Shown: positions 17,214 through 25,476 of the stretch, one piece after another
How the letters are laid out: each line of letters begins with the position of its first letter
How positions within the stretch are numbered: the stretch's first letter is position 1
Assembly (NCBI GenBank): GCA_019694515.1
Contig: JAIBBU010000002.1
Location: 1 to 64,000 of the forward strand
DNA from: Oligoflexia bacterium
GTDB lineage: Bacteria > Bdellovibrionota_C > UBA2361 > JBGSMV01
Length of the DNA stretch: 64,000 nucleotides
Direction: 5' to 3'
Translations under genes and position numbers: made by a program
The notes under the pieces: model-generated
What the model saw: only the letters and a program-made list of their open reading frames with translations
What the model was told of the DNA's origin: nothing
The model's database searches: none

Positions 17214-19178
17214 ATGAGAGAGAGGGACCCTAAATCGAAGGTGCTATGGGTGCTTTGGCAGAAGCCAGGCGGCGATCCGATACCGCCCGGCGCGCCGATT
17301 CTAAGCTTCCTCTCGCCCTCGCAGGAGGAGCAATTTGTCGGAAAGTCGGGGGTCTTTCTGGCGCGCCGCGAGTCGGCGGGGGTGCGGGCGGAAGCAATTT
17401 CCATTTATTCTTCGGTTGCAGCCAATGTTGGAATCGCCTCAGGACCGAGCAGCTGCACCTTGAGACAGAGGCTCAAGCTCAAGTTTGGGGGGAGCGCTTG
17501 GTGGTTTCACCCGCTTTCGGCCAAAGACCCGGAGAGCTCCCCGGTACTGGATCATCTGATTTGGGCACTTACAATTCTCGGCGTTTTTGAGCGCGAGCAG
17601 TGCTCGGGCATCCGCCTAGTGGGAGCGCCGGCCCCGATCCGCGCGGTCTTTCGATTAGCTGGCCGGCTGGATTCAGATGGCGGGCAAAATGGTTCGATCT
17701 CGCTGCTCTCGTACATCAAAAAGCTGGGGGGGAGATTGGTGCACGGTTTTTCCATGGCTTCTGATGTAATGCGGATTCAGGCGAAATTTGGAAGGCTGAA
17801 AACTGGCTTGCATCCCGATTTTGTGCTGATGGGTTTCTGGGATTGGAGTCTTCAGCCCGCGGCGAGCGCGAAGGGCTTCACTGATAAGTATCTTAAGGCG
17901 CTGCCTGCTTCCCTTGAAGCTCGCGGCGCTCGGTGTGCTTGGGTGGTTTGGGTCGACCGCGCCACCTCCATACATCGTGCCGATACAAGTTTTACTAAGT
18001 GGATTGAGCCGCTACGAGGCTCAGAGCGCACAGTGGTGCTGCAGCGCTATCTTGGTCTGAGTGATGTGGCACTCGCATTTTTTGATTTTAGGGCATTTCG
18101 GTGGTTGTGGGCGCGGCGTCGCGAGCATGCTTTCAGATCGAAATTCCAATTTCGCGGCCTCGATTTCTTTCCGATCTTTAGCGAAACCATTTTTGGCGGG
18201 GCCCTTGGCAGCAATATGCCGGTGCTGTCGCTTTATCAATTGGCGTTGGTTCGGGCTTTGAAAGAGCTGCAACCAGGCGCAGCATTTTCCTTCCTTGAGC
18301 ACTTTCCTCATGGGCGGGCATTCAATGCCGCGCTCAAGAGCGCGTGTCCGGAGACGATGCGGGTTGCAGTGCAGCATGGCGCTTACAACTCAGAGAAGAC
18401 CTATTTCTTTTTTGACCCGGTAATTGAGTTTTCCGGTCAGCCCGATGGGTGCCAAGCGCCTCATCCTGATCTTTTTTTTGCGATGGGTGAATTAGCTGGT
18501 CGGTTGGCACTCAGATCGGGATATGATTCCAGGCAGATCCTGGTTACAGGATCGCCGCGCTTCTCGGAGGTGCGCACCTTGTCGAAGTATGGAAACCGCC
18601 GTTGTCCGGCTCCACCCGAGCGTTTGAAGATCTTGATCATCGCAAGTTTGGCCGACTCGTCGGAAATAGATCTTATCGCGGCCGTCAGCGAAGCTGCTAG
18701 AGATCTGGTAAAGTATGAAGTGCGCTTACGCAAACATCCCTTCAGCCGCATCGATCGACATCCTCAGTTTTCGGCCTACGCTTCTCGGCTCCACATATCT
18801 AACGGCTCGCTGAATGCCGATCTGGAGTGGGCTGATCTGTGTGTATTCACTTCGTCGACGGCCGCCGAAGAGGCCTTTGCAGCCGGTGCCACCGTTTGGC
18901 ATTGGCTGCCGCTAGGCTTCAATGCTTCGGCGATCGCCGAGCTCGGAGCGGTGCCGCGTTTTAGTTCGGTCATGGAACTGCGCGCCGCGTTGGAGCAATA
19001 TAGTGCTGGAGCCTGGCCCCGCTCTGATATCAAGTCCTCACAGGAAGTTGTTGCGCAGCTGTTTGGGCCGGCAGATGGCCTGGAGGCGGAGCGCATTGCA
19101 GATATTATGTATCAGCGCCATCCCGACCTTTTCCCCGCCGCGAAGCCAGTTCGAGATTCCGCTCCGAAAGTTGCATAA
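17214..19178 (+). CDS. Surface carbohydrate biosynthesis protein (TIGR04326-like), probable transferase
   Basis: This 654-aa protein resembles the large surface-carbohydrate proteins described in Leptospira-type O-antigen loci; the family name TIGR04326 is from memory and should be checked. The N-terminal part is variable. The C-terminal half looks like a GT-B fold: VAVQHGAYN (about 385), ILVTGSPRFSEVR, then VRLRKHPFSRID and DLCVFTSSTAAEEAFAAGATVW near 550-570. The RKHP and TSSTAAEEA features recall Kdo-transferase and CDP-glycerol transferase families. It sits just upstream of the NeuB-like gene, so transfer of the acid sugar made by that set is a reasonable inference. No signal peptide is seen. 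Confidence 0.65.
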   Translation: MRERDPKSKVLWVLWQKPGGDPIPPGAPILSFLSPSQEEQFVGKSGVFLARRESAGVRAEAISIYSSVAANVGIASGPSSCTLRQRLKLKFGGSAWWFHPLSAKDPESSPVLDHLIWALTILGVFEREQCSGIRLVGAPAPIRAVFRLAGRLDSDGGQNGSISLLSYIKKLGGRLVHGFSMASDVMRIQAKFGRLKTGLHPDFVLMGFWDWSLQPAASAKGFTDKYLKALPASLEARGARCAWVVWVDRATSIHRADTSFTKWIEPLRGSERTVVLQRYLGLSDVALAFFDFRAFRWLWARRREHAFRSKFQFRGLDFFPIFSETIFGGALGSNMPVLSLYQLALVRALKELQPGAAFSFLEHFPHGRAFNAALKSACPETMRVAVQHGAYNSEKTYFFFDPVIEFSGQPDGCQAPHPDLFFAMGELAGRLALRSGYDSRQILVTGSPRFSEVRTLSKYGNRRCPAPPERLKILIIASLADSSEIDLIAAVSEAARDLVKYEVRLRKHPFSRIDRHPQFSAYASRLHISNGSLNADLEWADLCVFTSSTAAEEAFAAGATVWHWLPLGFNASAIAELGAVPRFSSVMELRAALEQYSAGAWPRSDIKSSQEVVAQLFGPADGLEAERIADIMYQRHPDLFPAAKPVRDSAPKVA

Positions 19179-19357
19179 GGCGGGTCGATCAAGAACTAAG
19201 GTTTTTACTAATTGCACGGGTTTGCGGGGGGAAATGCTGAACCTGCGTTCAGCGCCGCGATGCCCGCCCCTGTTTGCCGCCTGATCTATACAATTGCTTT
19301 CTAAAACGGCTGGTTTGTGCAAAGGTAAATCGTAAGCTTGTCTATAGTTTTAAGAAC

Positions 19358-20284
19358 ATGATGTACCCACACCGTACCCGCCCGACCGTAGTCGCTGAGA
19401 TTGGTTGTAATCATATGGGCCAAATGGAGACGGCCCGCGAATTGATTAAAGTCGCCAAAATATTTTGTGAGGCCGATTACGTTAAATTTCAGAAGCGCAA
19501 CCCTCGAGAGCTCTTAACGCCGGAGCAGTATAATGCGCCGCACCCTAATCCCTACCACTCTTACGGTCGTACTTACGGGGAGCACCGCGAGTTTCTGGAG
19601 TTGTCCAAGACGCAGCATCGCGAGTTGGCGCAGTTCTGCCGAGAATTGGGAATTGGTTATGCCACCTCGGTTTGGGATTTGGCGTCGGCAAAAGAGATCG
19701 TGGAGCTGAACCCGGTCTTTATCAAGATTCCGTCGGCCTGTAATACGAATTTCGAAATGCTTTCCTACCTCTGTGATGAGTATGCAGGTGATATTCATTT
19801 GTCTTTAGGCATGACCACGCGGGAAGAAGAGATGCGCACCGTGTCTTTTTTTGCGCAGCGGAAACGCAGTAAGAATTTAGTGCTCTACGCCTGCACCTCC
19901 GGCTATCCTGTCGATCACGCGGATGTGTGTCTCTATGAAATTAGCCGGCTGATTGATACTTATGGCCGAGAAGTGAAAGAGATTGGCTTTTCTGGTCACC
20001 ATAAAGGCATCGCCTTGGATGTTGCGGCATTTGTACTTGGTGCAACCTGGATTGAAAGACACTTCACCCTTGATCGCACCTGGAAGGGTACGGACCACGC
20101 AGCGTCACTGGAGCCCGATGGGCTGCGGCGCTTAATCCGCGATCTCGCGGGCACGGCCAAGGCGCTAAGCGCCAAAGGTCAGGAGATCCTGCCGGTTGAA
20201 GTACCGCAGCGCGAGAAGCTCAAGCGCGGAGATTCTGAGGCCTTTCTCTCTTCCGCAAAGCGGGTCCGCAGCGGCGGCAAATAG
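19358..20284 (+). CDS. NeuB-family ulosonic acid synthase lacking the SAF domain
   Basis: This protein of about 308 aa condenses phosphoenolpyruvate with an aldose by family analogy. The TIM-barrel motifs of NeuB are clear: VVAEIGCNHMGQMETARELI, DYVKFQKR, FIKIPSACNTNFEML, GFSGHHKGIALDVAAFVLGA, WIERHFTLDR and TDHAASLEP. Typical NeuB proteins are about 340-350 aa and end in an SAF (antifreeze-like) domain that closes the active site of the partner subunit; here the chain stops soon after the barrel (LKRGDSEAFLSSAKRV). ATG 19358 (or 19361) is preferred over the ATG at 19274 because the homologous region begins there. The exact substrate is unknown. Confidence 0.83.
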   Translation: MMYPHRTRPTVVAEIGCNHMGQMETARELIKVAKIFCEADYVKFQKRNPRELLTPEQYNAPHPNPYHSYGRTYGEHREFLELSKTQHRELAQFCRELGIGYATSVWDLASAKEIVELNPVFIKIPSACNTNFEMLSYLCDEYAGDIHLSLGMTTREEEMRTVSFFAQRKRSKNLVLYACTSGYPVDHADVCLYEISRLIDTYGREVKEIGFSGHHKGIALDVAAFVLGATWIERHFTLDRTWKGTDHAASLEPDGLRRLIRDLAGTAKALSAKGQEILPVEVPQREKLKRGDSEAFLSSAKRVRSGGK

Positions 20285-20348
20285 CTGCGTGGTTGAATAA
20301 TTTCCTTGGGTTAACAGATCTGCGTGTGCCAGAAGAAACGGGCAGGGG

Positions 20349-20855
20349 TTAAGTAGATCCGTTCCAGGCTAGACCCAGAACTTTCTCGGCCAATTCCCGA
20401 GCGACCCCGCTGCCCCCGCTTGTTCTGAGAATGCTGCTTGCCGCTGCTTTTACCTGTGTGTGCGCATCTGCGGGACAAAAGCTTTTTCCTACAATTGAAA
20501 TTACGGATAAATCGTTCACATCATTTCCGACAAAGAAAACCTCTTCGAGTTTGATGCGGGCGCGCCTGCAGTAGTCTCTCAACGCCGCGGCCTTGTCCGC
20601 TGTTCCCTGCAGAACCTCTGTTTTTAGCTTCTGGGCTCGGGCCTGCACCACGGAATTTTTTTCTGTCGAAAGAATTAATGTGCGAATGTGCGCCGCCCTA
20701 AACATATCGAAGGCCATGCCATCGCTACGACTGCACATGACGGCCTCGGTGCCGTCACTAAATACCAATACCCGGTTGTCTGTAAGTACGCCGTCGAAGT
20801 CGAAAACAATCAGCTTCGGAAGGGGCTTTTTCGATTCTTTGCGAGGGCTTCTCAT
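20349..20855 (-). CDS. KdsC-like HAD phosphatase
   Basis: This 168-aa haloacid-dehalogenase phosphatase of the KdsC/NeuA-C type shows motif I IVFDFDGVLTDN, motif II LILSTEKN, a lysine in QGTADKAAAL and motif IV FVGNDVNDLSVI. The small size without a cap domain fits the tetrameric KdsC class, which removes phosphate from Kdo-8-phosphate or ulosonate-9-phosphates. It lies on the minus strand inside an otherwise plus-strand ulosonic-acid set, between the NeuB-like synthase and the HisC-like aminotransferase. It is likely the phosphatase of that pathway despite separate transcription. No good Shine-Dalgarno precedes ATG 20855, so the start or expression level is uncertain. Confidence 0.87.
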   Translation of the reverse strand: MRSPRKESKKPLPKLIVFDFDGVLTDNRVLVFSDGTEAVMCSRSDGMAFDMFRAAHIRTLILSTEKNSVVQARAQKLKTEVLQGTADKAAALRDYCRRARIKLEEVFFVGNDVNDLSVISIVGKSFCPADAHTQVKAAASSILRTSGGSGVARELAEKVLGLAWNGST

Positions 20856-20943
20856 ATAAAATATGGCTCGGGGAGTGGTGTTATTGGCAGGTGCAAGTCA
20901 ATTGTTGATCTATAACTTCTCAAGATTATATGCTGAATGACAA

Positions 20944-22047
20944 ATGAGCCAGGAAAAACACCTCTTCTCTAAATTGGCACGAGCTTCCGTCCGTAGTGAA
21001 AAGCTAACTCGACCCCGTTGGAGTGAAGCTGCGGCACGCGATGAAATGCTAATGTGGCTAGATAAAAATGAAAATAGCGATCCCGAACTGCATGGCTTAA
21101 CGGAGCGGCTGCTCAAGACTTTGCCCATGAGCCTGGCCTATACTTATCCCGAGCTGGGAAAGCTCTACCATAAGCTTGCCCGGTGGGTTGGGGTGGATGT
21201 TAATCAGGTCGTGCTCACGGCGGGCTCGGATGGTGCAATTCGATCCGTTTTCGAAGCTTTTATCGACCCCGGGGACCTCGTTGCCCATACTGCGCCGACC
21301 TTTGCCATGTATCCCGTGTACACTCAAATGTACGGAGCGACCGCGCTGCCCTTGAGCTATCAGGCTGGTGCGAAGGGCCCAGAGCTTGGCGTCGCCTCGA
21401 TCCTCGATTGTTTGCGCTCAAAGAAGCCGAAGCTGCTTTGTCTGCCCAACCCCGATAGTCCTACCGGAACCGTCTTTGAACCCTCGGAGCTGCGCGCCAT
21501 TCTTGATCAGGCCCTTAGCTCAGGGGTGCTGGTTTTGATTGATGAAGCGTACCATCCCTTTTATCCAATTTCGGTCGTCGAATGGATCGACAGCTACCCG
21601 AATCTAATGGTAGCACGCACCTTCGCTAAAGCCTGGGGTATCGCGGGAGCAAGGGTCGGTTATGCAGTGGCGGGCCGTGATCTTGCGGACCTTATTCACA
21701 AAGTCAGGCCGATGTATGAAGTTGGGACGATTGGAGCAGCGCTGGCGGAGAGGATGCTGGATTTTCCGGAAGCAATGCAGGCTGCGGTTGATCGTTTGAA
21801 TGCAGGCAAGACTTACTTTTTAACCGAAATGGAGCGGCTTGGGTTTAGCGGGCTTCGATCGCATGGCAATTTTTGTCATGTCGCCTTTGGAACTGCAGCT
21901 GAGAAGGTTCATCAGGCTCTGAAACCGGTGGTGCTGTACCGTCGGGACACGCCGGATGGATGCCTGCGGGGCTATTCGAGATTTTCGGCTGCGCCGGAAG
22001 AGCAATTTGAGCCCATTGTGGCAGCTATCCAACGAGCGGTTTCTTAG
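20944..22047 (+). CDS. HisC-like class I/II PLP aminotransferase
   Basis: This 367-aa fold-type I aminotransferase is close to histidinol-phosphate aminotransferase. It shows VVLTAGSDGAIRSVFEAFIDPGD, LCLPNPDSPTG, VLIDEAYHPF and the PLP-lysine motif ARTFAKAWGIAGARVGY (Lys229). A housekeeping HisC role is unlikely because no histidine genes are near. Instead it precedes a Gfo/Idh dehydrogenase by 11 bases and a CMP-sugar synthetase. Inference: the dehydrogenase oxidises a hydroxyl and this enzyme aminates the resulting keto group of a sugar acid. DegT-type enzymes usually do this in nucleotide-sugar pathways, so the HisC fold is unusual here. Confidence 0.85.
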   Translation: MSQEKHLFSKLARASVRSEKLTRPRWSEAAARDEMLMWLDKNENSDPELHGLTERLLKTLPMSLAYTYPELGKLYHKLARWVGVDVNQVVLTAGSDGAIRSVFEAFIDPGDLVAHTAPTFAMYPVYTQMYGATALPLSYQAGAKGPELGVASILDCLRSKKPKLLCLPNPDSPTGTVFEPSELRAILDQALSSGVLVLIDEAYHPFYPISVVEWIDSYPNLMVARTFAKAWGIAGARVGYAVAGRDLADLIHKVRPMYEVGTIGAALAERMLDFPEAMQAAVDRLNAGKTYFLTEMERLGFSGLRSHGNFCHVAFGTAAEKVHQALKPVVLYRRDTPDGCLRGYSRFSAAPEEQFEPIVAAIQRAVS

Positions 22048-22058
22048 GAGATGCAGGA

Positions 22059-23180
22059 GTGAATACCCCAGAGATCAATGTTGCGATTATCGGGTGCGGC
22101 CGCATCGCGGGGCACCATTGCCGTTCCGTAGTTGATGCGCCCAATACCAAGATCCGTGCGGTCTGCGATTTGGTTGCTGAAAAAGCCCAGGTCTACTCGC
22201 AAGAATTTGGGGTTCCATATTATACCAATTACCGCGAGATGCTGCTTAGCCATCCCGAGGTAAATTTGGTTGTGATCGCGACTCCCTCGGGGATGCACTT
22301 TGAACACGCGCTGGAAGTTTTGACGCAGTTCAAACGACACGTGGTAGTTGAGAAGCCCACCTTTATGCGGCTTGAACAGCTTGATCAGATTTTTGATACA
22401 GCGGCAGCGCTTGAACTCAAAATCTTCCCGGTTTTTCAAAATCGCTACAATAAAGCTGTTCAGCGTGTTGTACGGGCCCTTAGAGATGGCGAACTCGGAA
22501 AAATTCGGATTATGGCGGTGCGGGTACGGTGGTGCCGTCCCGACCGTTATTACAACCTTGCCCCCTGGCGCGGAACTTTTGCGCAGGACGGTGGCGCGCT
22601 CACAAATCAGGGCGTACATCATGTTGATCTGCTGCGCTTCCTGGGCGGCGAGGTGGGCCGGGTAAGCTGCAGCATGCGCACCCTGGGGGCCGCCATTGAG
22701 GTGGAAGACAGCGCGGTGGCGCAACTTGAGTACCCGAACGGGGCCATTGGATTGCTCGAGGTTACTACCGCAGCGCGCCCGCAGGATTTTGAAGCTTCGC
22801 TGTCTCTGGTTTGTGAAAATGGCTTGGCGCAGCTAGGCGGGATCGCCGTTAATGAACTGCAGATTTTTACTCCGGCGCCCGAGCAATGTGCTTTGCATAG
22901 TGAAGACTTCTCAGGCTGCGTGTATGGCTTTGGGCATGGCCAGACCTATCGAGATATCGCGGCCGATCTAAGGGGGCATGCAAGCTATCCGGTTAGTCGG
23001 GCTGACTGCAGAAATACCATTCAGTTATTACATGCGTTTTATAGTTCAGCCGAAACGGGGGCGTGGGTTGATGTTGCAAAGTGCCGTGATTCGCGCCGAT
23101 TAGGCCAACCGGACGAAGCCCTGGCGGATCTTTATCGGCTAGATGTGGTTGGGCAGAATAAAGTGGTACATGGAGGATAA
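22059..23180 (+). CDS. Gfo/Idh/MocA family oxidoreductase
   Basis: This 373-aa NAD(P)-dependent dehydrogenase starts at GTG 22059 after a GCAGGA site. The N-terminal Rossmann motif is VAIIGCGRIAGHHCRS, the EKP motif is VVVEKPTF and the substrate-side motif is GGALTNQGVHHVDLLRFLGG. Members oxidise or reduce sugars and nucleotide sugars (for example WbpB at C3 of UDP-GlcNAcA). It is tightly packed between the HisC-like aminotransferase and the cytidylyltransferase (3-bp gap), which suggests an oxidation followed by amination on a shared substrate. The substrate cannot be read from sequence. Confidence 0.88.
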   Translation: MNTPEINVAIIGCGRIAGHHCRSVVDAPNTKIRAVCDLVAEKAQVYSQEFGVPYYTNYREMLLSHPEVNLVVIATPSGMHFEHALEVLTQFKRHVVVEKPTFMRLEQLDQIFDTAAALELKIFPVFQNRYNKAVQRVVRALRDGELGKIRIMAVRVRWCRPDRYYNLAPWRGTFAQDGGALTNQGVHHVDLLRFLGGEVGRVSCSMRTLGAAIEVEDSAVAQLEYPNGAIGLLEVTTAARPQDFEASLSLVCENGLAQLGGIAVNELQIFTPAPEQCALHSEDFSGCVYGFGHGQTYRDIAADLRGHASYPVSRADCRNTIQLLHAFYSSAETGAWVDVAKCRDSRRLGQPDEALADLYRLDVVGQNKVVHGG

Positions 23181-23183
23181 GAT

Positions 23184-23948
23184 ATGAAGACAGTTGGCAT
23201 CATTCCGGCGCGCATGGCATCTAGCCGTTTTCCTGGAAAACCGCTCGCTAAGATTCTTGGTCGGCCAATGATCGAACATGTCTTCAAACGGGCCCAGATG
23301 TATCCCGAGTGGAACGGGTTATTCCTCGCCACTTGCGACCGAGAGATTGAGGCTGAAGGCAAGAAGCAGGGCTGGCCTGTAATAATGACCTCCGATAAGC
23401 ACACCCGTTGTCTAGAGCGTGTCTCCGAGGCGGCGGGCAAGTGTGGCATCGATCTGGCTCCCAACGATGTCGTGGTTTGTGTGCAGGGGGATGAACCGAT
23501 GCTGGAGCCTAATATGATTGCCGCTGCAATCACGCCGCTGGAGAAGGACGCCTCCGTCAATTGTACAGTGTTGGCAATGCATATCGTCGATGAAGAGTTA
23601 TGGCGTAACCCTGATACGGTCAAGCTTGTGCATAATATGAAGGGGGATGTCCTTTATACATCGCGCAGTCCAATTCCTCATACCAATAAATTTACTCCCG
23701 AGCTTAATGCTCGCCGGATTTACGGCATCTTTGCCTTTCGCTGGCATTTTCTTAAGACCTTTAACACCTTGGAGCCTTCGCCGCTTGAAATCGTGGAATC
23801 CTGTGATAGTAACCGCATCATGGATCACGGATATCTGCAGCGCATTGCTCCTTACCCGGCTCGAAAGTCGTTCTCGGTGGATAGCCCCGCCGACCTGAAA
23901 TTGGTTGAGGCGTCGCTGGAAAAGGATCCGCTATGGGGAAAATATTAG
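23184..23948 (+). CDS. KdsB-like CMP-sugar cytidylyltransferase (cluster 1)
   Basis: This 254-aa nucleotidyltransferase of the KdsB/SpsF group opens with VGIIPARMASSRFPGKPLAKI and RPMIEHVFKRA; the metal-site motif is VVCVQGDEPML, followed by DVLYTSRSPIPH and SFSVDSPADLKLVE. KdsB proteins couple CTP to the anomeric hydroxyl of 2-keto-3-deoxy acids. It is diverged from the second KdsB-like protein in the window (40252) and lacks the TGTxRLAE box after the ATP/CTP loop, having HTRCLERVSEAA instead, so another acid substrate is plausible. It ends the 20944-23948 operon, and the proposed substrate is the amino-ulosonic acid made by its neighbours. Confidence 0.87.
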   Translation: MKTVGIIPARMASSRFPGKPLAKILGRPMIEHVFKRAQMYPEWNGLFLATCDREIEAEGKKQGWPVIMTSDKHTRCLERVSEAAGKCGIDLAPNDVVVCVQGDEPMLEPNMIAAAITPLEKDASVNCTVLAMHIVDEELWRNPDTVKLVHNMKGDVLYTSRSPIPHTNKFTPELNARRIYGIFAFRWHFLKTFNTLEPSPLEIVESCDSNRIMDHGYLQRIAPYPARKSFSVDSPADLKLVEASLEKDPLWGKY

Positions 23949-24086
23949 AGCACCCGTGCGCGATTAGGCGGAGGCTTGGCGTCGGCGTGGCTGGCTTTGG
24001 CGGCTTTTGTAATTGCAATTAACGACTCTCGGCGTTCAGCTGACGGTTAACGGGGGTCGGATATCAGACTCGCAGCTCGGATTCAG

Positions 24087-24110
24087 AATCGGATTTCCGA
24101 TTTCACTTTT
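24087..24110. terminator. Hairpin between convergent operons
   Basis: AATCGG/CCGATT (24087-24092 with 24097-24102) form a 6-bp stem with a 4-base loop, followed on the plus strand by TCACTTTT. It lies in the 205-bp gap between the end of the cytidylyltransferase operon and the end of the wbuB-like gene. The U-tract is interrupted, so strength is doubtful. Confidence 0.4.
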
Positions 24111-24153
24111 CGGAGTCCCCGAACGGAAAGGGGCTGGCCGCCTGCGGCGCTGG

Positions 24154-25422
24154 CTATCCCGAGGCCTTAAGCGCGCTCTTTTCCACAGAGCTCACGGAGC
24201 GGCCGGCCACTAGTTCAAATAGTTCGAGAAATTTTCCGGTTCCGATCTGGAACGACAGCTCCTCCCGATAAAAGTGCTGAGCACGCTGGCCCATTTGCCG
24301 CCGTTCCAAAGCTGTGCGGGAAGCCAGCTCCAAAATCGCCTGAGCTAAAGCCTCGGCGTTCTCAGGCTCGAAGGTGAGGCCGGCGCCGGAGCGCAGGACC
24401 AGATGCTCGGCATCTCCTCGCACCCCCATCAGAATCGGCTTGCCGGCCGCCATGTAAGCCTGGGTCTTTGACGGCACGGTAATGTGAAAAAGCGGGTTGT
24501 CTTTGAGGTGTACTAAAAGAGCGTCCGCGGCCGCAATGTACCGTGGAACCTCCGATACCTCAACGTGGGGTAGGAATTTCACATTGCTGAGTCCCTCGGT
24601 CTGCACACGGTGGAGTAAGCGGTCGCGATCGACTCCTGCACCTAAAAACAGCAACTGTATCTCTGGTGCGGTAGAGCGCAGCTTTAGCGCTGCATCGACT
24701 GCGGTGTCTAGCCCTTGCGCCAAACCGAGACCTCCCGCGAATAGAACAGAGAAGCTCTCTTCCGGAACTCCCAGAGCGCGCTTGTCTAACGGATGGACAG
24801 GGGGATTCAAAAACGTTCGTTCGTCGCACCAATTGTAAATTACGTGAATTTTTTCGGGCGGCACGCCGCGGCCGGCCAGTTTCAATTTAAAGCCCGGCGA
24901 GAGAACAGAGAGCGCTTCCGTGTGTCGATAAAAGAAGCTCAGCCAGCGGCCAACAATCCGGGTCAGAAGTCCGCTATTAACCATGCCCGTGGCTGCCAAG
25001 CTGTCGGGCCACAGATCTTGAATGTCTAAGACCAGCCGAGCCCGTTTGAAGAGTTTCAGACAGAGAGCCGGGAACGAAATTGTGCCGGGGGGGTGATACA
25101 CATAAATGAGATCGACCGGACCGGTTAGGAGGGGACCCAAGAAAGAGGCACTCAAAGCAAACGAGAGATAGGAAAGGATGCGCCTAAGAGCAGATCGGTC
25201 ATGGCTGGGATAGAGCGGTACCCGCGTAATCTTGATCCCGTTTCGCATTTCACGGCGCCATAGCGCTTGCCGATAACCCGGAAAGATCCTCCCGCCGGGG
25301 TAATTCGGAAAGGCAGTCAGGACCTCGACCTGATGACCATGCGAGTGCAGTGCTTCTGCGAATGCTTGGCCTTTAAGAGTCAGTTCGGGATCAAAGAATT
25401 GGGAAAGAATTAGTATTCGCAC
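24154..25422 (-). CDS. wbuB: WbuB-like family 4 glycosyltransferase (probable L-FucNAc transferase)
   Basis: This 422-aa GT-B enzyme opens with RILILSQFFDPELTLKGQAFAEALHSHGHQV and LTAFPNYPGGRIFPGYRQ, the typical WbuB start. LVLDIQDLWPDSLAATGM and the GT4 donor-site region near 350 (SKTQAYMAAGKPILMG, with the E of the usual EX7E replaced by alanine-containing text) are visible. In E. coli O26 and related loci WbuB transfers L-FucNAc. Here it directly follows fnlA, fnlB and fnlC on the minus strand, so L-FucNAc transfer is the best proposal. It is the last gene of this long operon. Confidence 0.83.
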   Translation of the reverse strand: MRILILSQFFDPELTLKGQAFAEALHSHGHQVEVLTAFPNYPGGRIFPGYRQALWRREMRNGIKITRVPLYPSHDRSALRRILSYLSFALSASFLGPLLTGPVDLIYVYHPPGTISFPALCLKLFKRARLVLDIQDLWPDSLAATGMVNSGLLTRIVGRWLSFFYRHTEALSVLSPGFKLKLAGRGVPPEKIHVIYNWCDERTFLNPPVHPLDKRALGVPEESFSVLFAGGLGLAQGLDTAVDAALKLRSTAPEIQLLFLGAGVDRDRLLHRVQTEGLSNVKFLPHVEVSEVPRYIAAADALLVHLKDNPLFHITVPSKTQAYMAAGKPILMGVRGDAEHLVLRSGAGLTFEPENAEALAQAILELASRTALERRQMGQRAQHFYREELSFQIGTGKFLELFELVAGRSVSSVEKSALKASG

Positions 25423-25476
25423 TTAGGCCGCCTTCCAGCGCTGCGGCTGGCGATGTGATGCCATCCCGCCACTGAG

